A stretch of 44,071 bases of DNA, from contig JWKX01000003.1 of assembly GCA_000806155.1 (NCBI GenBank), forward strand, positions 1 through 44,071, in the 5' to 3' direction. Positions within the stretch are counted from its first letter, which is position 1; every line of letters begins with the position of its first letter. Of this stretch, positions 7,625 to 15,045 are shown one piece after another. The notes beneath the pieces were generated by a model. The model searched no databases. It was not told the origin of the DNA and saw only the letters and a program-made list of their open reading frames with translations. Both the position numbers and the translations under genes were made by a program. The DNA comes from an archaeon GW2011_AR18 (GTDB taxonomy: Archaea > Nanobdellota > Nanobdellia > SCGC-AAA011-G17 > GW2011-AR18).

Positions 7625-8332
7625 TTAAATCTTCCTAACAAAAACCAAGAAAACAGTATGTCCTAACATTTGATTCTTAGGTCTTACTTTTAAATTATCA
7701 ACAGTCCATTCTCTTTCAAGAACTTCAGAGACTTTCCATAAATAAAAACTATTATCCAAATGTTTAACAAATTCCATAACCTGAGTAATAGTAGGAAGAT
7801 AACATACAACAAAACCTCCAGATTTTAAAGAATCTTTAGCATGAGGGATAACTTTCCAGGGTTCTAATAAATCTAAGTGAATCAAATCCAAATCTTTTTC
7901 ATCAATGCCAGAATAAATATCCTGATTCTTAATATTAACTTTAAGATTCAAATTTTCAATATTAGATTTAGCAAGATTAAAAAAATCAGGTTTAAGTTCA
8001 TAAGAAGTAACATTACACCCTATACGAGAAAAATAAGAAGCAGTATTACCACAACCAGAACCAGCATCAACAACCATAGAACCAACACCTAAACCTGTAG
8101 TAGTAATTATCAAGCCGATATCCTTGTAATGTGCTATAGCAGGACCTCTCTTAATCTCATGAATATCATCAATAAAAGAGGAATTAAAAACTATAAAATC
8201 CTTATTAAGATGAGACTTAACAATGCCTGGCTTAATATCTGATTCTTTAATAGTGCCAAGATGTGAATGAAAGTCTCCCTTCTTATAATAATGAACATCT
8301 CCATCAGGATCAGTAATAATCTTATTTATCAT
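7625..8332 (-). CDS. trmI: TrmI-type tRNA (adenine-57/58-N1) methyltransferase
   Basis: 235 residues from ATG 8332. The N-terminal small beta domain includes GDVHYYKKGDFHSHLGTI. The SAM site is VVDAGSGCGNTASYF, followed by SYELKPDFF (the acidic residue that binds the ribose), LIHLDLLEPW (the catalytic-site LDLxEPW motif of TrmI) and a C-terminal KNQMLGHTVFLVFVRK matching the family's M.GHT.FL..A.K ending. TrmI methylates A57 and A58 in the T-loop of tRNA. An upstream ATG at 8344 exists, but CTTATAAAAC centred at ~8356 is 24 bp from 8332, which favours the shorter, leaderless start. Confidence 0.88.
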   Translation of the reverse strand: MINKIITDPDGDVHYYKKGDFHSHLGTIKESDIKPGIVKSHLNKDFIVFNSSFIDDIHEIKRGPAIAHYKDIGLIITTTGLGVGSMVVDAGSGCGNTASYFSRIGCNVTSYELKPDFFNLAKSNIENLNLKVNIKNQDIYSGIDEKDLDLIHLDLLEPWKVIPHAKDSLKSGGFVVCYLPTITQVMEFVKHLDNSFYLWKVSEVLEREWTVDNLKVRPKNQMLGHTVFLVFVRKI

Positions 8333-8366
8333 AAAATTAATCAAGAATAAAGTTTTATAAGACTAA

Positions 8367-9182
8367 CTAATTCCTCTTTTCACCAATCTTATGTTCAATA
8401 CCATCACGAGCCCAATGCCAAGGTCTTTCACGGACTAAATGACCACACTTAACAGAGTTGTTAGAATAAATTTTTAAATTAAGTTTTTCAATAATATCCT
8501 TACAGAAAATAACATCATCAAAACCACCATCTAAATTTTCCCTAAATTCTAATTTTTCTAAAACTGAACGATGAACAAGAAGACAACCAGTACCACACAT
8601 CTTGATCTCAATTAAGTCATCATTATCAACTTCTTCTTCAGTCAATTGTCTGCGAATACCAGAAAAATTAAAATTTTCCTTAACAAGAGTATTATAAAAT
8701 TGATGATTCCTAGCCTTAATCAGATCAACATTATTCAAAATCTCCTGCTGTTGATCTTTAGAAAAATAACCATAAAGAACAGGAAGTTTTTTCTCAACAC
8801 CATTATGTGAAAAATAACTATAATAAATACCAGTAATAACTTCCTTATTATCAGAGACCAATTTTTTTAAAGCATCTTTTGGCAAAAGAACATCCTGATC
8901 AACATCAAAAAAATAATCATAATTTTCTTTCAAAACTTTTTCTCTCATAAGATTACGACAATAGACCATACGCTTCTTAATACTAGAAAATTGAGAACCA
9001 TCACGAATCATATTAACTTTATCTTTATATTTATTAAAAAATTCATCAGAATCTGAATTGTCAATCAATAAAATATCAAAATTAGGATAATCCAACTCTT
9101 TTAAGCATTTAATAAACTTATCAGTAGAATATTCATGATTCTTAGAAACTGGACCGCCAACCAAAACTTTAGGGAATATCAT
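8367..9182 (-). CDS. GT-A (family 2-like) glycosyltransferase
   Basis: 271 residues, cytosolic. The N-terminus has a Rossmann-like LVGGPVSKNHEYSTDKFI and FDILLIDNSDSDEF. The nucleotide-sugar/metal motif is DYFFDVDQDVLLP (around 86-98, DxD-like). A later MCGTGCLLVHRSVLEKL and DVIFCKDI resemble the acceptor-side segment of GT2 enzymes, and HLVRERPWHWARDG near the end is the usual GT-A C-terminal histidine region. A TATA-like GTTTTTAAAAC centred 26 bp upstream supports ATG 9182. Donor and acceptor sugars cannot be told. It is probably part of surface glycosylation. Confidence 0.75.
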   Translation of the reverse strand: MIFPKVLVGGPVSKNHEYSTDKFIKCLKELDYPNFDILLIDNSDSDEFFNKYKDKVNMIRDGSQFSSIKKRMVYCRNLMREKVLKENYDYFFDVDQDVLLPKDALKKLVSDNKEVITGIYYSYFSHNGVEKKLPVLYGYFSKDQQQEILNNVDLIKARNHQFYNTLVKENFNFSGIRRQLTEEEVDNDDLIEIKMCGTGCLLVHRSVLEKLEFRENLDGGFDDVIFCKDIIEKLNLKIYSNNSVKCGHLVRERPWHWARDGIEHKIGEKRN

Positions 9183-9258
9183 GAAAAAATAGATTATTTG
9201 ATGTTTTAAAAACTTTTCATTAATATATAGATAAATTAACTATAGTAAAAAAAAGTAA

Positions 9259-10407
9259 TTATAAACCAGTTTCTACTAAAAATAAATCAGTATTCTTCTT
9301 ACCTAAATAATCTGACTCATAAATAATATATTTGCCATCCCTAGAGAACTGAGCATTAGGCTGAGAGTGAGCTGAAGAATTATAACTATTAAAATGATTA
9401 ACAAGAATATCTCTCTTATCTGAATTAAAATCCATTATAATAATCTTATTTTGATATACAGAGTCTTTAGAAATATAACCAGGATGAACTGTAATCAAGA
9501 AAGTATTACCATCAGGATGCCAAGCACCATGACCCTGATATGGCTTGAAATTTTTTAATATATTACCATACAAATCAATAATATAGCCTTCAGTAGCACA
9601 TAAAATCTTATCACCCTTAGGATTAACATCATAATGAGAACACTCAACAGGAATTCTCCTAATTTTATTATTGTTAACATTTATAATAAAAGGCTTGTTA
9701 AAATCATTACTGAAATTTCTATTGAAACCTCTTGTTAAAAATAAAACTTCATCATCATTAATCCATACAGGATGGTCAATATAGAAAATATTCTTCTCAT
9801 TAGTAAAAAATAATCTCCTGTAATCCTCACCATCAAAGTTTATTATAGATAGTGATTTATGATGATCAGTTTTCACATGTTCTTCTTCAACAAAAATAAT
9901 CCTAGAACCTGAAGGATCAGAACGGATAAAAGATATAACATTGCCTGTCTGGATATTAACAATATCTTCATTGAAACTTTTATTAACATCAACAAAATGA
10001 ATTTTTCCTAAAGTAGTGTAGATAATTTTATTATCATCAGACCACGAAGGAGACCAGCCCCAAAAAGCATTCTTAGAAATCAGATTGATATTACCATCAA
10101 CCATATCCATAACATAAATCCTGTTCTTTCCATCAATCCTTTTAGACATGAATAAATATTTAGAACTATCTGGACTGAAGTGATTAGGCTCCTGATAAAA
10201 AATATTATCATTAAATTTATTGGAGGTTAATTGAGTAACATGTGTCTTTTTATAAGATAAACCATTAAAAATCCTTTCAGACTTAAAAGATAAACCATCA
10301 TCAATAAACATTCCAGTAACATCTAAAATATTATTTTGGTTAATAAAAGAAACTGAGGCTAAAATAAGAGAAGTAATTATTATGATACTTACTAAACCCC
10401 TTTTCAT
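9259..10407 (-). CDS. Membrane-anchored TolB-like beta-propeller protein
   Basis: 382 residues. A signal anchor (GLVSIIIITSLILASVSF, about residues 4-21) is followed by repeated WD40-like/PD40 blades: HFSPDSSKYLFMSKR, WGWSPSWSDDNKIIYT, IRSDPSGSRIIFVEE, HPVWINDDEVLFLTRG, WHPDGNTFLIT and FSRDGKYIIYESDYLG, with the usual SPD/DG turns. This predicts an extracellular six-bladed propeller of the TolB type. In a single-membrane archaeon it is more likely a protein-binding or glycan-binding surface domain than part of a Tol system (inference). An AT-rich TATA element centred ~25 bp upstream supports ATG 10407. Confidence 0.78.
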   Translation of the reverse strand: MKRGLVSIIIITSLILASVSFINQNNILDVTGMFIDDGLSFKSERIFNGLSYKKTHVTQLTSNKFNDNIFYQEPNHFSPDSSKYLFMSKRIDGKNRIYVMDMVDGNINLISKNAFWGWSPSWSDDNKIIYTTLGKIHFVDVNKSFNEDIVNIQTGNVISFIRSDPSGSRIIFVEEEHVKTDHHKSLSIINFDGEDYRRLFFTNEKNIFYIDHPVWINDDEVLFLTRGFNRNFSNDFNKPFIINVNNNKIRRIPVECSHYDVNPKGDKILCATEGYIIDLYGNILKNFKPYQGHGAWHPDGNTFLITVHPGYISKDSVYQNKIIIMDFNSDKRDILVNHFNSYNSSAHSQPNAQFSRDGKYIIYESDYLGKKNTDLFLVETGL

Positions 10408-10551
10408 AAGTAATTTATTAATATAAATGGTATAAATATTTATCTTTAGACTTATTTTGGAGTGTATCTATTAAATAACAAAATAGCAATAGGCATTGAG
10501 ACAATGATAATACCAAAACACCATACAAGTTGTATAATAATCTCTATAAAT

Positions 10552-10571
10552 TATGAATGCGTAGAACATGA
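10552..10571 (-). repeat. Partial copy of the tRNA-Leu 3' end
   Basis: TATGAATGCGTAGAACATGA matches the bases at 12031-12050 (3' end of tRNA-Leu plus six bases of flank) at 18 of 20 positions, in the same orientation. The two copies bracket the lipoprotein gene 10628-11989, like att sites of an element integrated at a tRNA 3' end. No integrase is seen. Confidence 0.4.
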
Positions 10572-10594
10572 ATAATACTCTCATTTTTAGAAGA

Positions 10595-10605
10595 ACTTAT
10601 AAACT
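10595..10605 (+). promoter_or_regulatory. TATA box of the Gly/Ser-rich lipoprotein gene
   Basis: ACTTATAAACT is centred 28 bp before the ATG at 10628 and supports that start. Apart from the tRNA-like repeat, the 220-bp spacer 10408-10627 shows no further gene I can support. Confidence 0.5.
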
Positions 10606-10627
10606 AATATATATCTATTAAATAAGT

Positions 10628-11989
10628 ATGAAAATATATTATTATCTTATAATAATACTTCTTCTTACAGCCTGTTCTAAAGTCCAAAAACTTAATACTG
10701 ATGCTACAATAGTAAATTCTTACTCTTCTAATGATTTACAAGATATAAAAAAACAGATCCCGAAATTAGATTTATCAACAACTAATTTATTAAACAATAA
10801 CACAGTACAGAGCACGCCACATATAACTACTTATACTCAATCTAGTAGTGGAGGTGGATCCTCAGGGGGAGGAAGTTCTAGTTCTTCAAGTCCTTCATCA
10901 GGTGGTGGTGGAGGTGGATCCTCAGGGGGAGGGAACTCTGGAGGATCTAATAATGGAGAGAATAGAGAGCAACAGATCAGTATTTGTCATATTCCTCCTG
11001 GAAACGAAAATAATCCACAACAGATAACTATTGGAATATCAGCATGGCCTGCACACCAAGAACATGGGGATAGACAGGGTGCTTGTCCATTGGATAGCAA
11101 CCAAAATCAAACAGAAGGAAATCAGACAGGGTTTACTTGTATAGATACTGATGATGGCAATAAATATTATCAAAAAGGAAATACTTGGAATGTTTACTCC
11201 CAAACTAATTATTCTAACACTTATACTGATTATTGTTTGAGTAACAATACATTAATAGAATACTATTGTGGCGAATTGACAAAATCAGAGATTTTTACAT
11301 GCCAAGATAATTATTTATGTCAAGATGGTGCCTGTATAAATCAATCATCAACATTAACAATTAATGGTCAATTTTTTGATAGGTTTACAGGCAATCCACT
11401 ATCTAATGTTAAAATGATACTAGTCAAAAGCCCATCAGAAAATAAGGGTGCATTTTATAGCAACTCTAATGGTTCTTTTTCAATCACAATTAATGTAACA
11501 GAGATAAATGAATCAACAGGCATGTCAATATTTCACAATGCAGATTGCTATCAAAGCGATGGTGGTATTGCAATAAGGAGACACACTACTAATGAATTTT
11601 TAACAAATTACATACCAAATGAACTTTATATTTCAGTAAACCAATTTGATCTTATTCCAGAACCTATTTTATATACAGTTAATTCAACGCAAGTGAATAT
11701 AGGTAAATTTTTATTATGGCCATCTAATGATATTTCTATAAGCTCAGATATACCAGTAGGAATGAGTATTTACTATCCTGAAGAGAGAAGAGGTGTAAGT
11801 AAAGGTTGTTGTGAAACTGATATATATCTAAGCAATGTAGTACCACAAAATTATAGTTTACGAGTTAAATTAAATGATAATAGTAGTGTCAATTATTATT
11901 CTTCTTCCACATATGTAAATGTTTCACCAACTAATTTTTGTAAAACAGTTGAACTAGATTTTGTGAATAATGAATTTAATTGGAAATAA
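10628..11989 (+). CDS. Large secreted lipoprotein with Gly/Ser linker and ICHIPPGN motif
   Basis: 453 residues. The lipobox is LILLLTAC with Cys16. Residues ~75-110 are a Gly/Ser-rich linker encoded by GC-rich DNA with an internal 25-nt direct repeat. It is followed by ICHIPPGNENNPQQITIG and AWPAHQEHGDRQGACP, a Cys/His-containing motif found in many secreted proteins. A Cys-rich segment comes next (CIDTDDGN, CLSN, YYCGE, CQDNYLCQDGACI), then a carboxypeptidase-regulatory-like/Ig-type domain (TINGQFFDRFTGNPLSNVKM, SNSNGSFSITINVTE) and a final beta-rich domain. It is likely displayed on the surface and disulfide-bonded. Codon choice (more AAT, TAT, ACT) differs from the neighbouring AGA/ATA-biased genes, hinting at acquisition. 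Confidence 0.75.
   Translation: MKIYYYLIIILLLTACSKVQKLNTDATIVNSYSSNDLQDIKKQIPKLDLSTTNLLNNNTVQSTPHITTYTQSSSGGGSSGGGSSSSSSPSSGGGGGGSSGGGNSGGSNNGENREQQISICHIPPGNENNPQQITIGISAWPAHQEHGDRQGACPLDSNQNQTEGNQTGFTCIDTDDGNKYYQKGNTWNVYSQTNYSNTYTDYCLSNNTLIEYYCGELTKSEIFTCQDNYLCQDGACINQSSTLTINGQFFDRFTGNPLSNVKMILVKSPSENKGAFYSNSNGSFSITINVTEINESTGMSIFHNADCYQSDGGIAIRRHTTNEFLTNYIPNELYISVNQFDLIPEPILYTVNSTQVNIGKFLLWPSNDISISSDIPVGMSIYYPEERRGVSKGCCETDIYLSNVVPQNYSLRVKLNDNSSVNYYSSSTYVNVSPTNFCKTVELDFVNNEFNWK
10848..10932 (+). repeat. 25-nt direct repeat, 60-bp period, in the Gly/Ser linker
   Basis: Identical 25-nt copies at 10848-10872 and 10908-10932 encode GGGSSGGG-type linker. The period of 60 bp keeps frame. The local GC content is far above the window average. 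Confidence 0.75.
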
Positions 11990-12036
11990 TATATTTAACC
12001 TCTATCACACGTCAACGCATACTGTTAGAATATGAA

Positions 12037-12143
12037 TGCGGAGAACAGGATTCGAACCTGCGAAGGCACTAAGCCAATAGATATCTCAATTATACTAAAT
12101 TACTTCTTGAGTCTATTCCGTTTGGCCGCTCCGGAATCTCCGC
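12037..12143 (-). tRNA. tRNA-Leu(CAA) with a 23-nt intron
   Basis: Acceptor strands GCGGAGA (12143-12137) and TCTCCGC (12044-12038) pair fully, with discriminator A at 12037. The D stem is CCG/CGG. The anticodon stem ATAGA/TCTAT encloses CTCAAG plus A, giving anticodon CAA. The long variable arm GGC-TTAGT-GCC marks a class II tRNA, and the T arm is GCAGG TTCGAAT CCTGT. Class II form, CAA anticodon and A73 all fit leucine. Exons are 12143-12106 and 12082-12037. CCA is not encoded. A TATA box lies ~29 bp upstream. Confidence 0.92.
12083..12105 (-). other. tRNA-Leu intron between positions 37 and 38
   Basis: The 23-nt insert begins right after the base 3' of the anticodon. CTCA of the anticodon loop can pair with TGAG of the intron, leaving 3-nt bulges AGA and ATA at the two junctions: a bulge-helix-bulge substrate for the archaeal splicing endonuclease. 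The inner intron helix is weak, so the motif may be a relaxed form. Confidence 0.85.
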
Positions 12144-12164
12144 ATCTAATAAAAAAGAACTGAA

Positions 12165-12177
12165 AATTATTTATAAG
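12165..12177 (-). promoter_or_regulatory. TATA box of tRNA-Leu
   Basis: CTTATAAATAATT on the minus strand is centred about 29 bp before the mature tRNA 5' end at 12143. Confidence 0.6.
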
Positions 12178-12290
12178 AGTTTTCTTTTGAACAGTACATC
12201 CGAAAGACCAAAAGTGGAAAGTGAATTTCTTTAAAAATCTGTGTCGTTATTGTTTTCTAGTTCTTTTTTAGCTAATTATCTTCATATTTT

Positions 12291-12872
12291 CTACCATCTT
12301 TCTATAAAGGTTATGTTTGTTTCTTTTGCTCTCTTGTATAATTCATCAGTTATTATTAAATCATTGATTAAGTATTCCTTTATGATATCATACTTTTTTT
12401 CTATGCATAATCTTGCTATATCACTTCCATCAACATCTTTTATTGGCAATCCTATTATCTTAGCGTATTCTTTTAGTTTTCCTCTTGTATTTCCACTTCT
12501 GTATGCTGTTATCTTTTCTCTCAGATCTACCAGGCTTTTTATTGTGAACGGAAATATTTGTACTTTGTGTATGAAACTTCTTGTTACTATAAAGGGTATA
12601 TCAAAGCTTGTTGTGTTAAATCCTACAACTTTTATCATATTATTTTCTCCTTTTATTTCTCTCCATGCTTCCCAGAAATCTTCCAGTATCTCTTTTTCAT
12701 TCTCTCCCATAAATATCTGATTACTATCACCATACTTTAATCCTAATGCAATAATTTTAGAGTCTATTGGATTGATTAACTTAATACGTGATTCTTCATC
12801 AAGTGATTCATAATTATCTAAAACTATAGGACAAGTTTCAATATCAATAACAAAATAGTCAGGTTCTTGCAT
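12291..12872 (-). CDS. DnaQ-like 3'-5' exonuclease (DEDD, family-B polymerase exonuclease type)
   Basis: 193 residues. Exo I is YFVIDIETCP (D and E near 10-12); Exo II is KVVGFNTTSFDIPFI (N..SFD, about 82-96); a RGKLKEYAKIIGLP helix follows; Exo III is YLINDLIITDELY (YxxxD form, near residues 167-179). All four metal-binding acidic residues are visible, so it should be active. This resembles stand-alone predicted 3'-5' exonucleases related to the exonuclease domain of family B polymerases; DNA versus RNA substrate is unknown. It is a single gene on the minus strand, flanked on both sides by short related sequences in opposite orientation (about 12210-12225 and 12956-12968). Confidence 0.8.
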   Translation of the reverse strand: MQEPDYFVIDIETCPIVLDNYESLDEESRIKLINPIDSKIIALGLKYGDSNQIFMGENEKEILEDFWEAWREIKGENNMIKVVGFNTTSFDIPFIVTRSFIHKVQIFPFTIKSLVDLREKITAYRSGNTRGKLKEYAKIIGLPIKDVDGSDIARLCIEKKYDIIKEYLINDLIITDELYKRAKETNITFIERW

Positions 12873-12950
12873 ATTTTTATAGAAATTAAATTAGTTAATA
12901 AGTCTTTATATCATTCCTTATTGTTATAAATCTGTGGCTTAAAATAAAGT

Positions 12951-12975
12951 AGTAGTTTTCCACTTTGGAACTACT
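12951..12975. repeat. Hairpin in the spacer before the ABC operon
   Basis: AGTAG and TTCCA (12951-12955, 12958-12962) pair with TGGAA and CTACT (12966-12975), giving ten pairs with a 2-nt bulge and a 3-nt loop. It lies between the divergent exonuclease and ABC-operon promoters. Function unknown. Confidence 0.4.
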
Positions 12976-13007
12976 GTTACTATAGCATCCTATCGTATGA
13001 CCGATAT

Positions 13008-13018
13008 ACTTATAAATC
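13008..13018 (+). promoter_or_regulatory. TATA box of the MacB-like operon
   Basis: ACTTATAAATC is centred ~27 bp before the ATG at 13040, which predicts a leaderless polycistronic mRNA for the four coupled genes up to 17440. Confidence 0.6.
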
Positions 13019-13039
13019 AATAATTATACTATACATTCA

Positions 13040-13717
13040 ATGAAAAATTCTGTTATAGAACTAAAAGATGTCTGGAAAGTCTATGAAATGGGAGAATCAA
13101 AAGTAGAAGCATTAAGGGGATTAACATTACAGATAAACAAAGGAGAATTCGTAGCAGTACAGGGACCATCAGGATCAGGAAAATCAACAACATTCAATAT
13201 GATAGGATGCTTAGATTTACCAACAAAAGGAAAAATATTATTAGACGGATATGATATATCAAAATTAACAGAAAATGAATTAGCACAGATAAGAGGAAAG
13301 AAAATAGGATTTGTATTCCAAACTTTTAATTTAATGCCAAGCATAACAACACTAGACAATGTAACATTACCACTAATCTTTCAAGGAAATTTAAACAAAG
13401 ATAGCATACATAAAGCAAAAGAATTATTAATAAAAGTAGGATTAGGACATAGAATGGGACACAAACCAAATCAATTAAGTGGTGGAGAACGTCAGAGAGT
13501 AGCAATAGCAAGAGCATTGATAAATGATCCAGAAGTAATACTAGCAGATGAACCAACAGGAAACTTAGATACAAAAAACGGAGAATTAATAATGAACATG
13601 CTAGGAGAATTAAATAAAAAAGAGAAAAAGACAATAGTATTAGTAACACATGAGAAAATAGTATCATCACATGCTCACAGAGTGATAAAAATAAGAGATG
13701 GGAGAGTGGAAAAATGA
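13040..13717 (+). CDS. MacB/LolD-type ABC transporter ATPase
   Basis: 225 residues. Walker A is GPSGSGKST (about 41-49), the Q-loop FVFQTFNLMPSITTLDNV, the signature LSGGERQRVAIARAL, Walker B VILADEPTG with NLDT, and the switch histidine LVTHEK. The LMP..T...NV..PL region and the D-loop are those of the MacB/LolD/FtsE clade. It powers a mechanotransmission transporter together with the two permeases downstream, so it works on extracytoplasmic substrates rather than by classical transport. The stop overlaps the next start by 4 nt (ATGA), indicating translational coupling. Confidence 0.92.
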   Translation: MKNSVIELKDVWKVYEMGESKVEALRGLTLQINKGEFVAVQGPSGSGKSTTFNMIGCLDLPTKGKILLDGYDISKLTENELAQIRGKKIGFVFQTFNLMPSITTLDNVTLPLIFQGNLNKDSIHKAKELLIKVGLGHRMGHKPNQLSGGERQRVAIARALINDPEVILADEPTGNLDTKNGELIMNMLGELNKKEKKTIVLVTHEKIVSSHAHRVIKIRDGRVEK

Positions 13718-15045
13718 AAAAAATTTTTATAATAAGTATAATACTAATGACATTATTATTAGTAAGCCTAGTAGAAGCAAGAGTAACAGTAATCTCAAAA
13801 GGAGAGGATCTAAAAATAGATCTCATAAAATTTGATCCATCACCAGTAAGCTTAGGATCAGAAACAGAGGTATCATTTGAGATAACAAACCTAAGAAAAG
13901 AGACAATACCAAATTCTAATATAAAACTAGTAACAAAATTCCCATTGGAACCAATACAGACAGATGTCGATATACCGTCAATACAACCTGGAGAGACATT
14001 ACCATTCAGTTTTAAATTCACATCAAATGAGAATGCACAGACAGGAGATTATATAATATCAGTACAATTTTATTCACCTGCACTAGGATCATTTACAAGT
14101 GAGCCATTCTCAGTACCAGTAATAACAAAAAGAGGGTCAATATCAGGACTAGGCTTTAGTGTAAATCCAGAAACAGTAAGTCCTGGAGATAGGGCACAGG
14201 TCACAGTAAACTTCAGGAACACAGAACTATCATCATTAGAGGATGTAGTACTAAAACTTGATCTAAGCAATACAACATTACCATTTGCACCAGTACAGAC
14301 AGGAACAGAACAGACAATAAAAACAATAAATCCCGGAGCTTCAGCATCAGTAACATTCGATCTTATAGTATTTCCAGATGCAGCTTCAAATGTCTACAGA
14401 GTTCCATTGAGCTTAATTTATTATGATTCAACAGGAGTCAAATTCACAAAGAATGAGGTTATAGGAATAGTAGTAGGAGCTAAACCAAAATACCAATTAG
14501 ATCTAGAAGACAGCACTGTATATCAGAAAGGAAAAAGCGGTAAAGTAGTATTAAGCTTATCAAACATAGGACCAACAGATATGAAATTTACAAGCCTGAC
14601 ATTATTAACAACTGATAATTATGATGTAATATCAAAATCAAGAGTATATGTAGGAAACTTAAAACCAGATGATTTCGAGACAGCAGAATTCAATGTCTAT
14701 GTAAAAAGTCCTGGAGAATTAAAAGTGCAGATAGAATACAAAGATACATTCAATAATGATTATTCAGAGATAAGAGGATTAACATTGCCGGTATATGATA
14801 AAGTCCTGATAAACAAATACGGATTAACAACAACAGAAAAGAACGGGCAGATATTCACTTTCATATTAATCTTATTAGTTGTAGTGATAATAATAGGATG
14901 GGTAAAAACAAGAAGTCTTGGAGATGGAATAAAATATGCATTCTCAACAATCTTTGGAATGATAATAAAATTCTTCAAACAGTTTACACCAACAAATATC
15001 AAAAAGAACTGGAAAACATTCAAAGAATTTGCAAAGAAACAATGA
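13714..15045 (+). CDS. Secreted multi-domain Ig-like (NEW3/CARDB) protein with C-terminal membrane anchor
   Basis: 443 residues. A signal peptide (FIISIILMTLLLVSLVEA) is followed by at least three beta-sandwich repeats of NEW3/CARDB type: LIKFDPSPVSLGSETEVSFE, LGFSVNPETVSPGDRAQVTV and KGKSGKVVLSLSNIGPTDM, each about 110 residues. A transmembrane helix (IFTFILILLVVVIIIGW, about 382-398) and a basic cytosolic tail follow. It is encoded between the ABC ATPase and the two permeases with 4-nt overlaps on both sides, so it is very likely a fixed subunit of the transporter, in the genetic position held by MacA in bacteria. That adaptor role is inference. Confidence 0.82.
   Translation: MKKIFIISIILMTLLLVSLVEARVTVISKGEDLKIDLIKFDPSPVSLGSETEVSFEITNLRKETIPNSNIKLVTKFPLEPIQTDVDIPSIQPGETLPFSFKFTSNENAQTGDYIISVQFYSPALGSFTSEPFSVPVITKRGSISGLGFSVNPETVSPGDRAQVTVNFRNTELSSLEDVVLKLDLSNTTLPFAPVQTGTEQTIKTINPGASASVTFDLIVFPDAASNVYRVPLSLIYYDSTGVKFTKNEVIGIVVGAKPKYQLDLEDSTVYQKGKSGKVVLSLSNIGPTDMKFTSLTLLTTDNYDVISKSRVYVGNLKPDDFETAEFNVYVKSPGELKVQIEYKDTFNNDYSEIRGLTLPVYDKVLINKYGLTTTEKNGQIFTFILILLVVVIIIGWVKTRSLGDGIKYAFSTIFGMIIKFFKQFTPTNIKKNWKTFKEFAKKQ

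Noticed and set aside
10504-10575. 23-codon ORF in the spacer before the Gly/Ser lipoprotein
   Set aside because: No TATA box or ribosome-binding site fits, and it runs into the tRNA-like repeat.
12241-12720. Plus-strand open frame of 159 codons
   Set aside because: It is antisense to the exonuclease gene, whose three Exo motifs are all intact on the minus strand.
13326-14021. Long minus-strand open frame of 231 codons across the ABC operon
   Set aside because: Leu/Ser-rich shadow of the ATPase and NEW3 genes, caused by biased codon use on the plus strand.
14898-15041. N-terminal extension of permease 1 by 48 codons
   Set aside because: It lies inside the previous gene in another frame; ATG 15042 in the ATGA overlap gives the normal MacB N-terminus.
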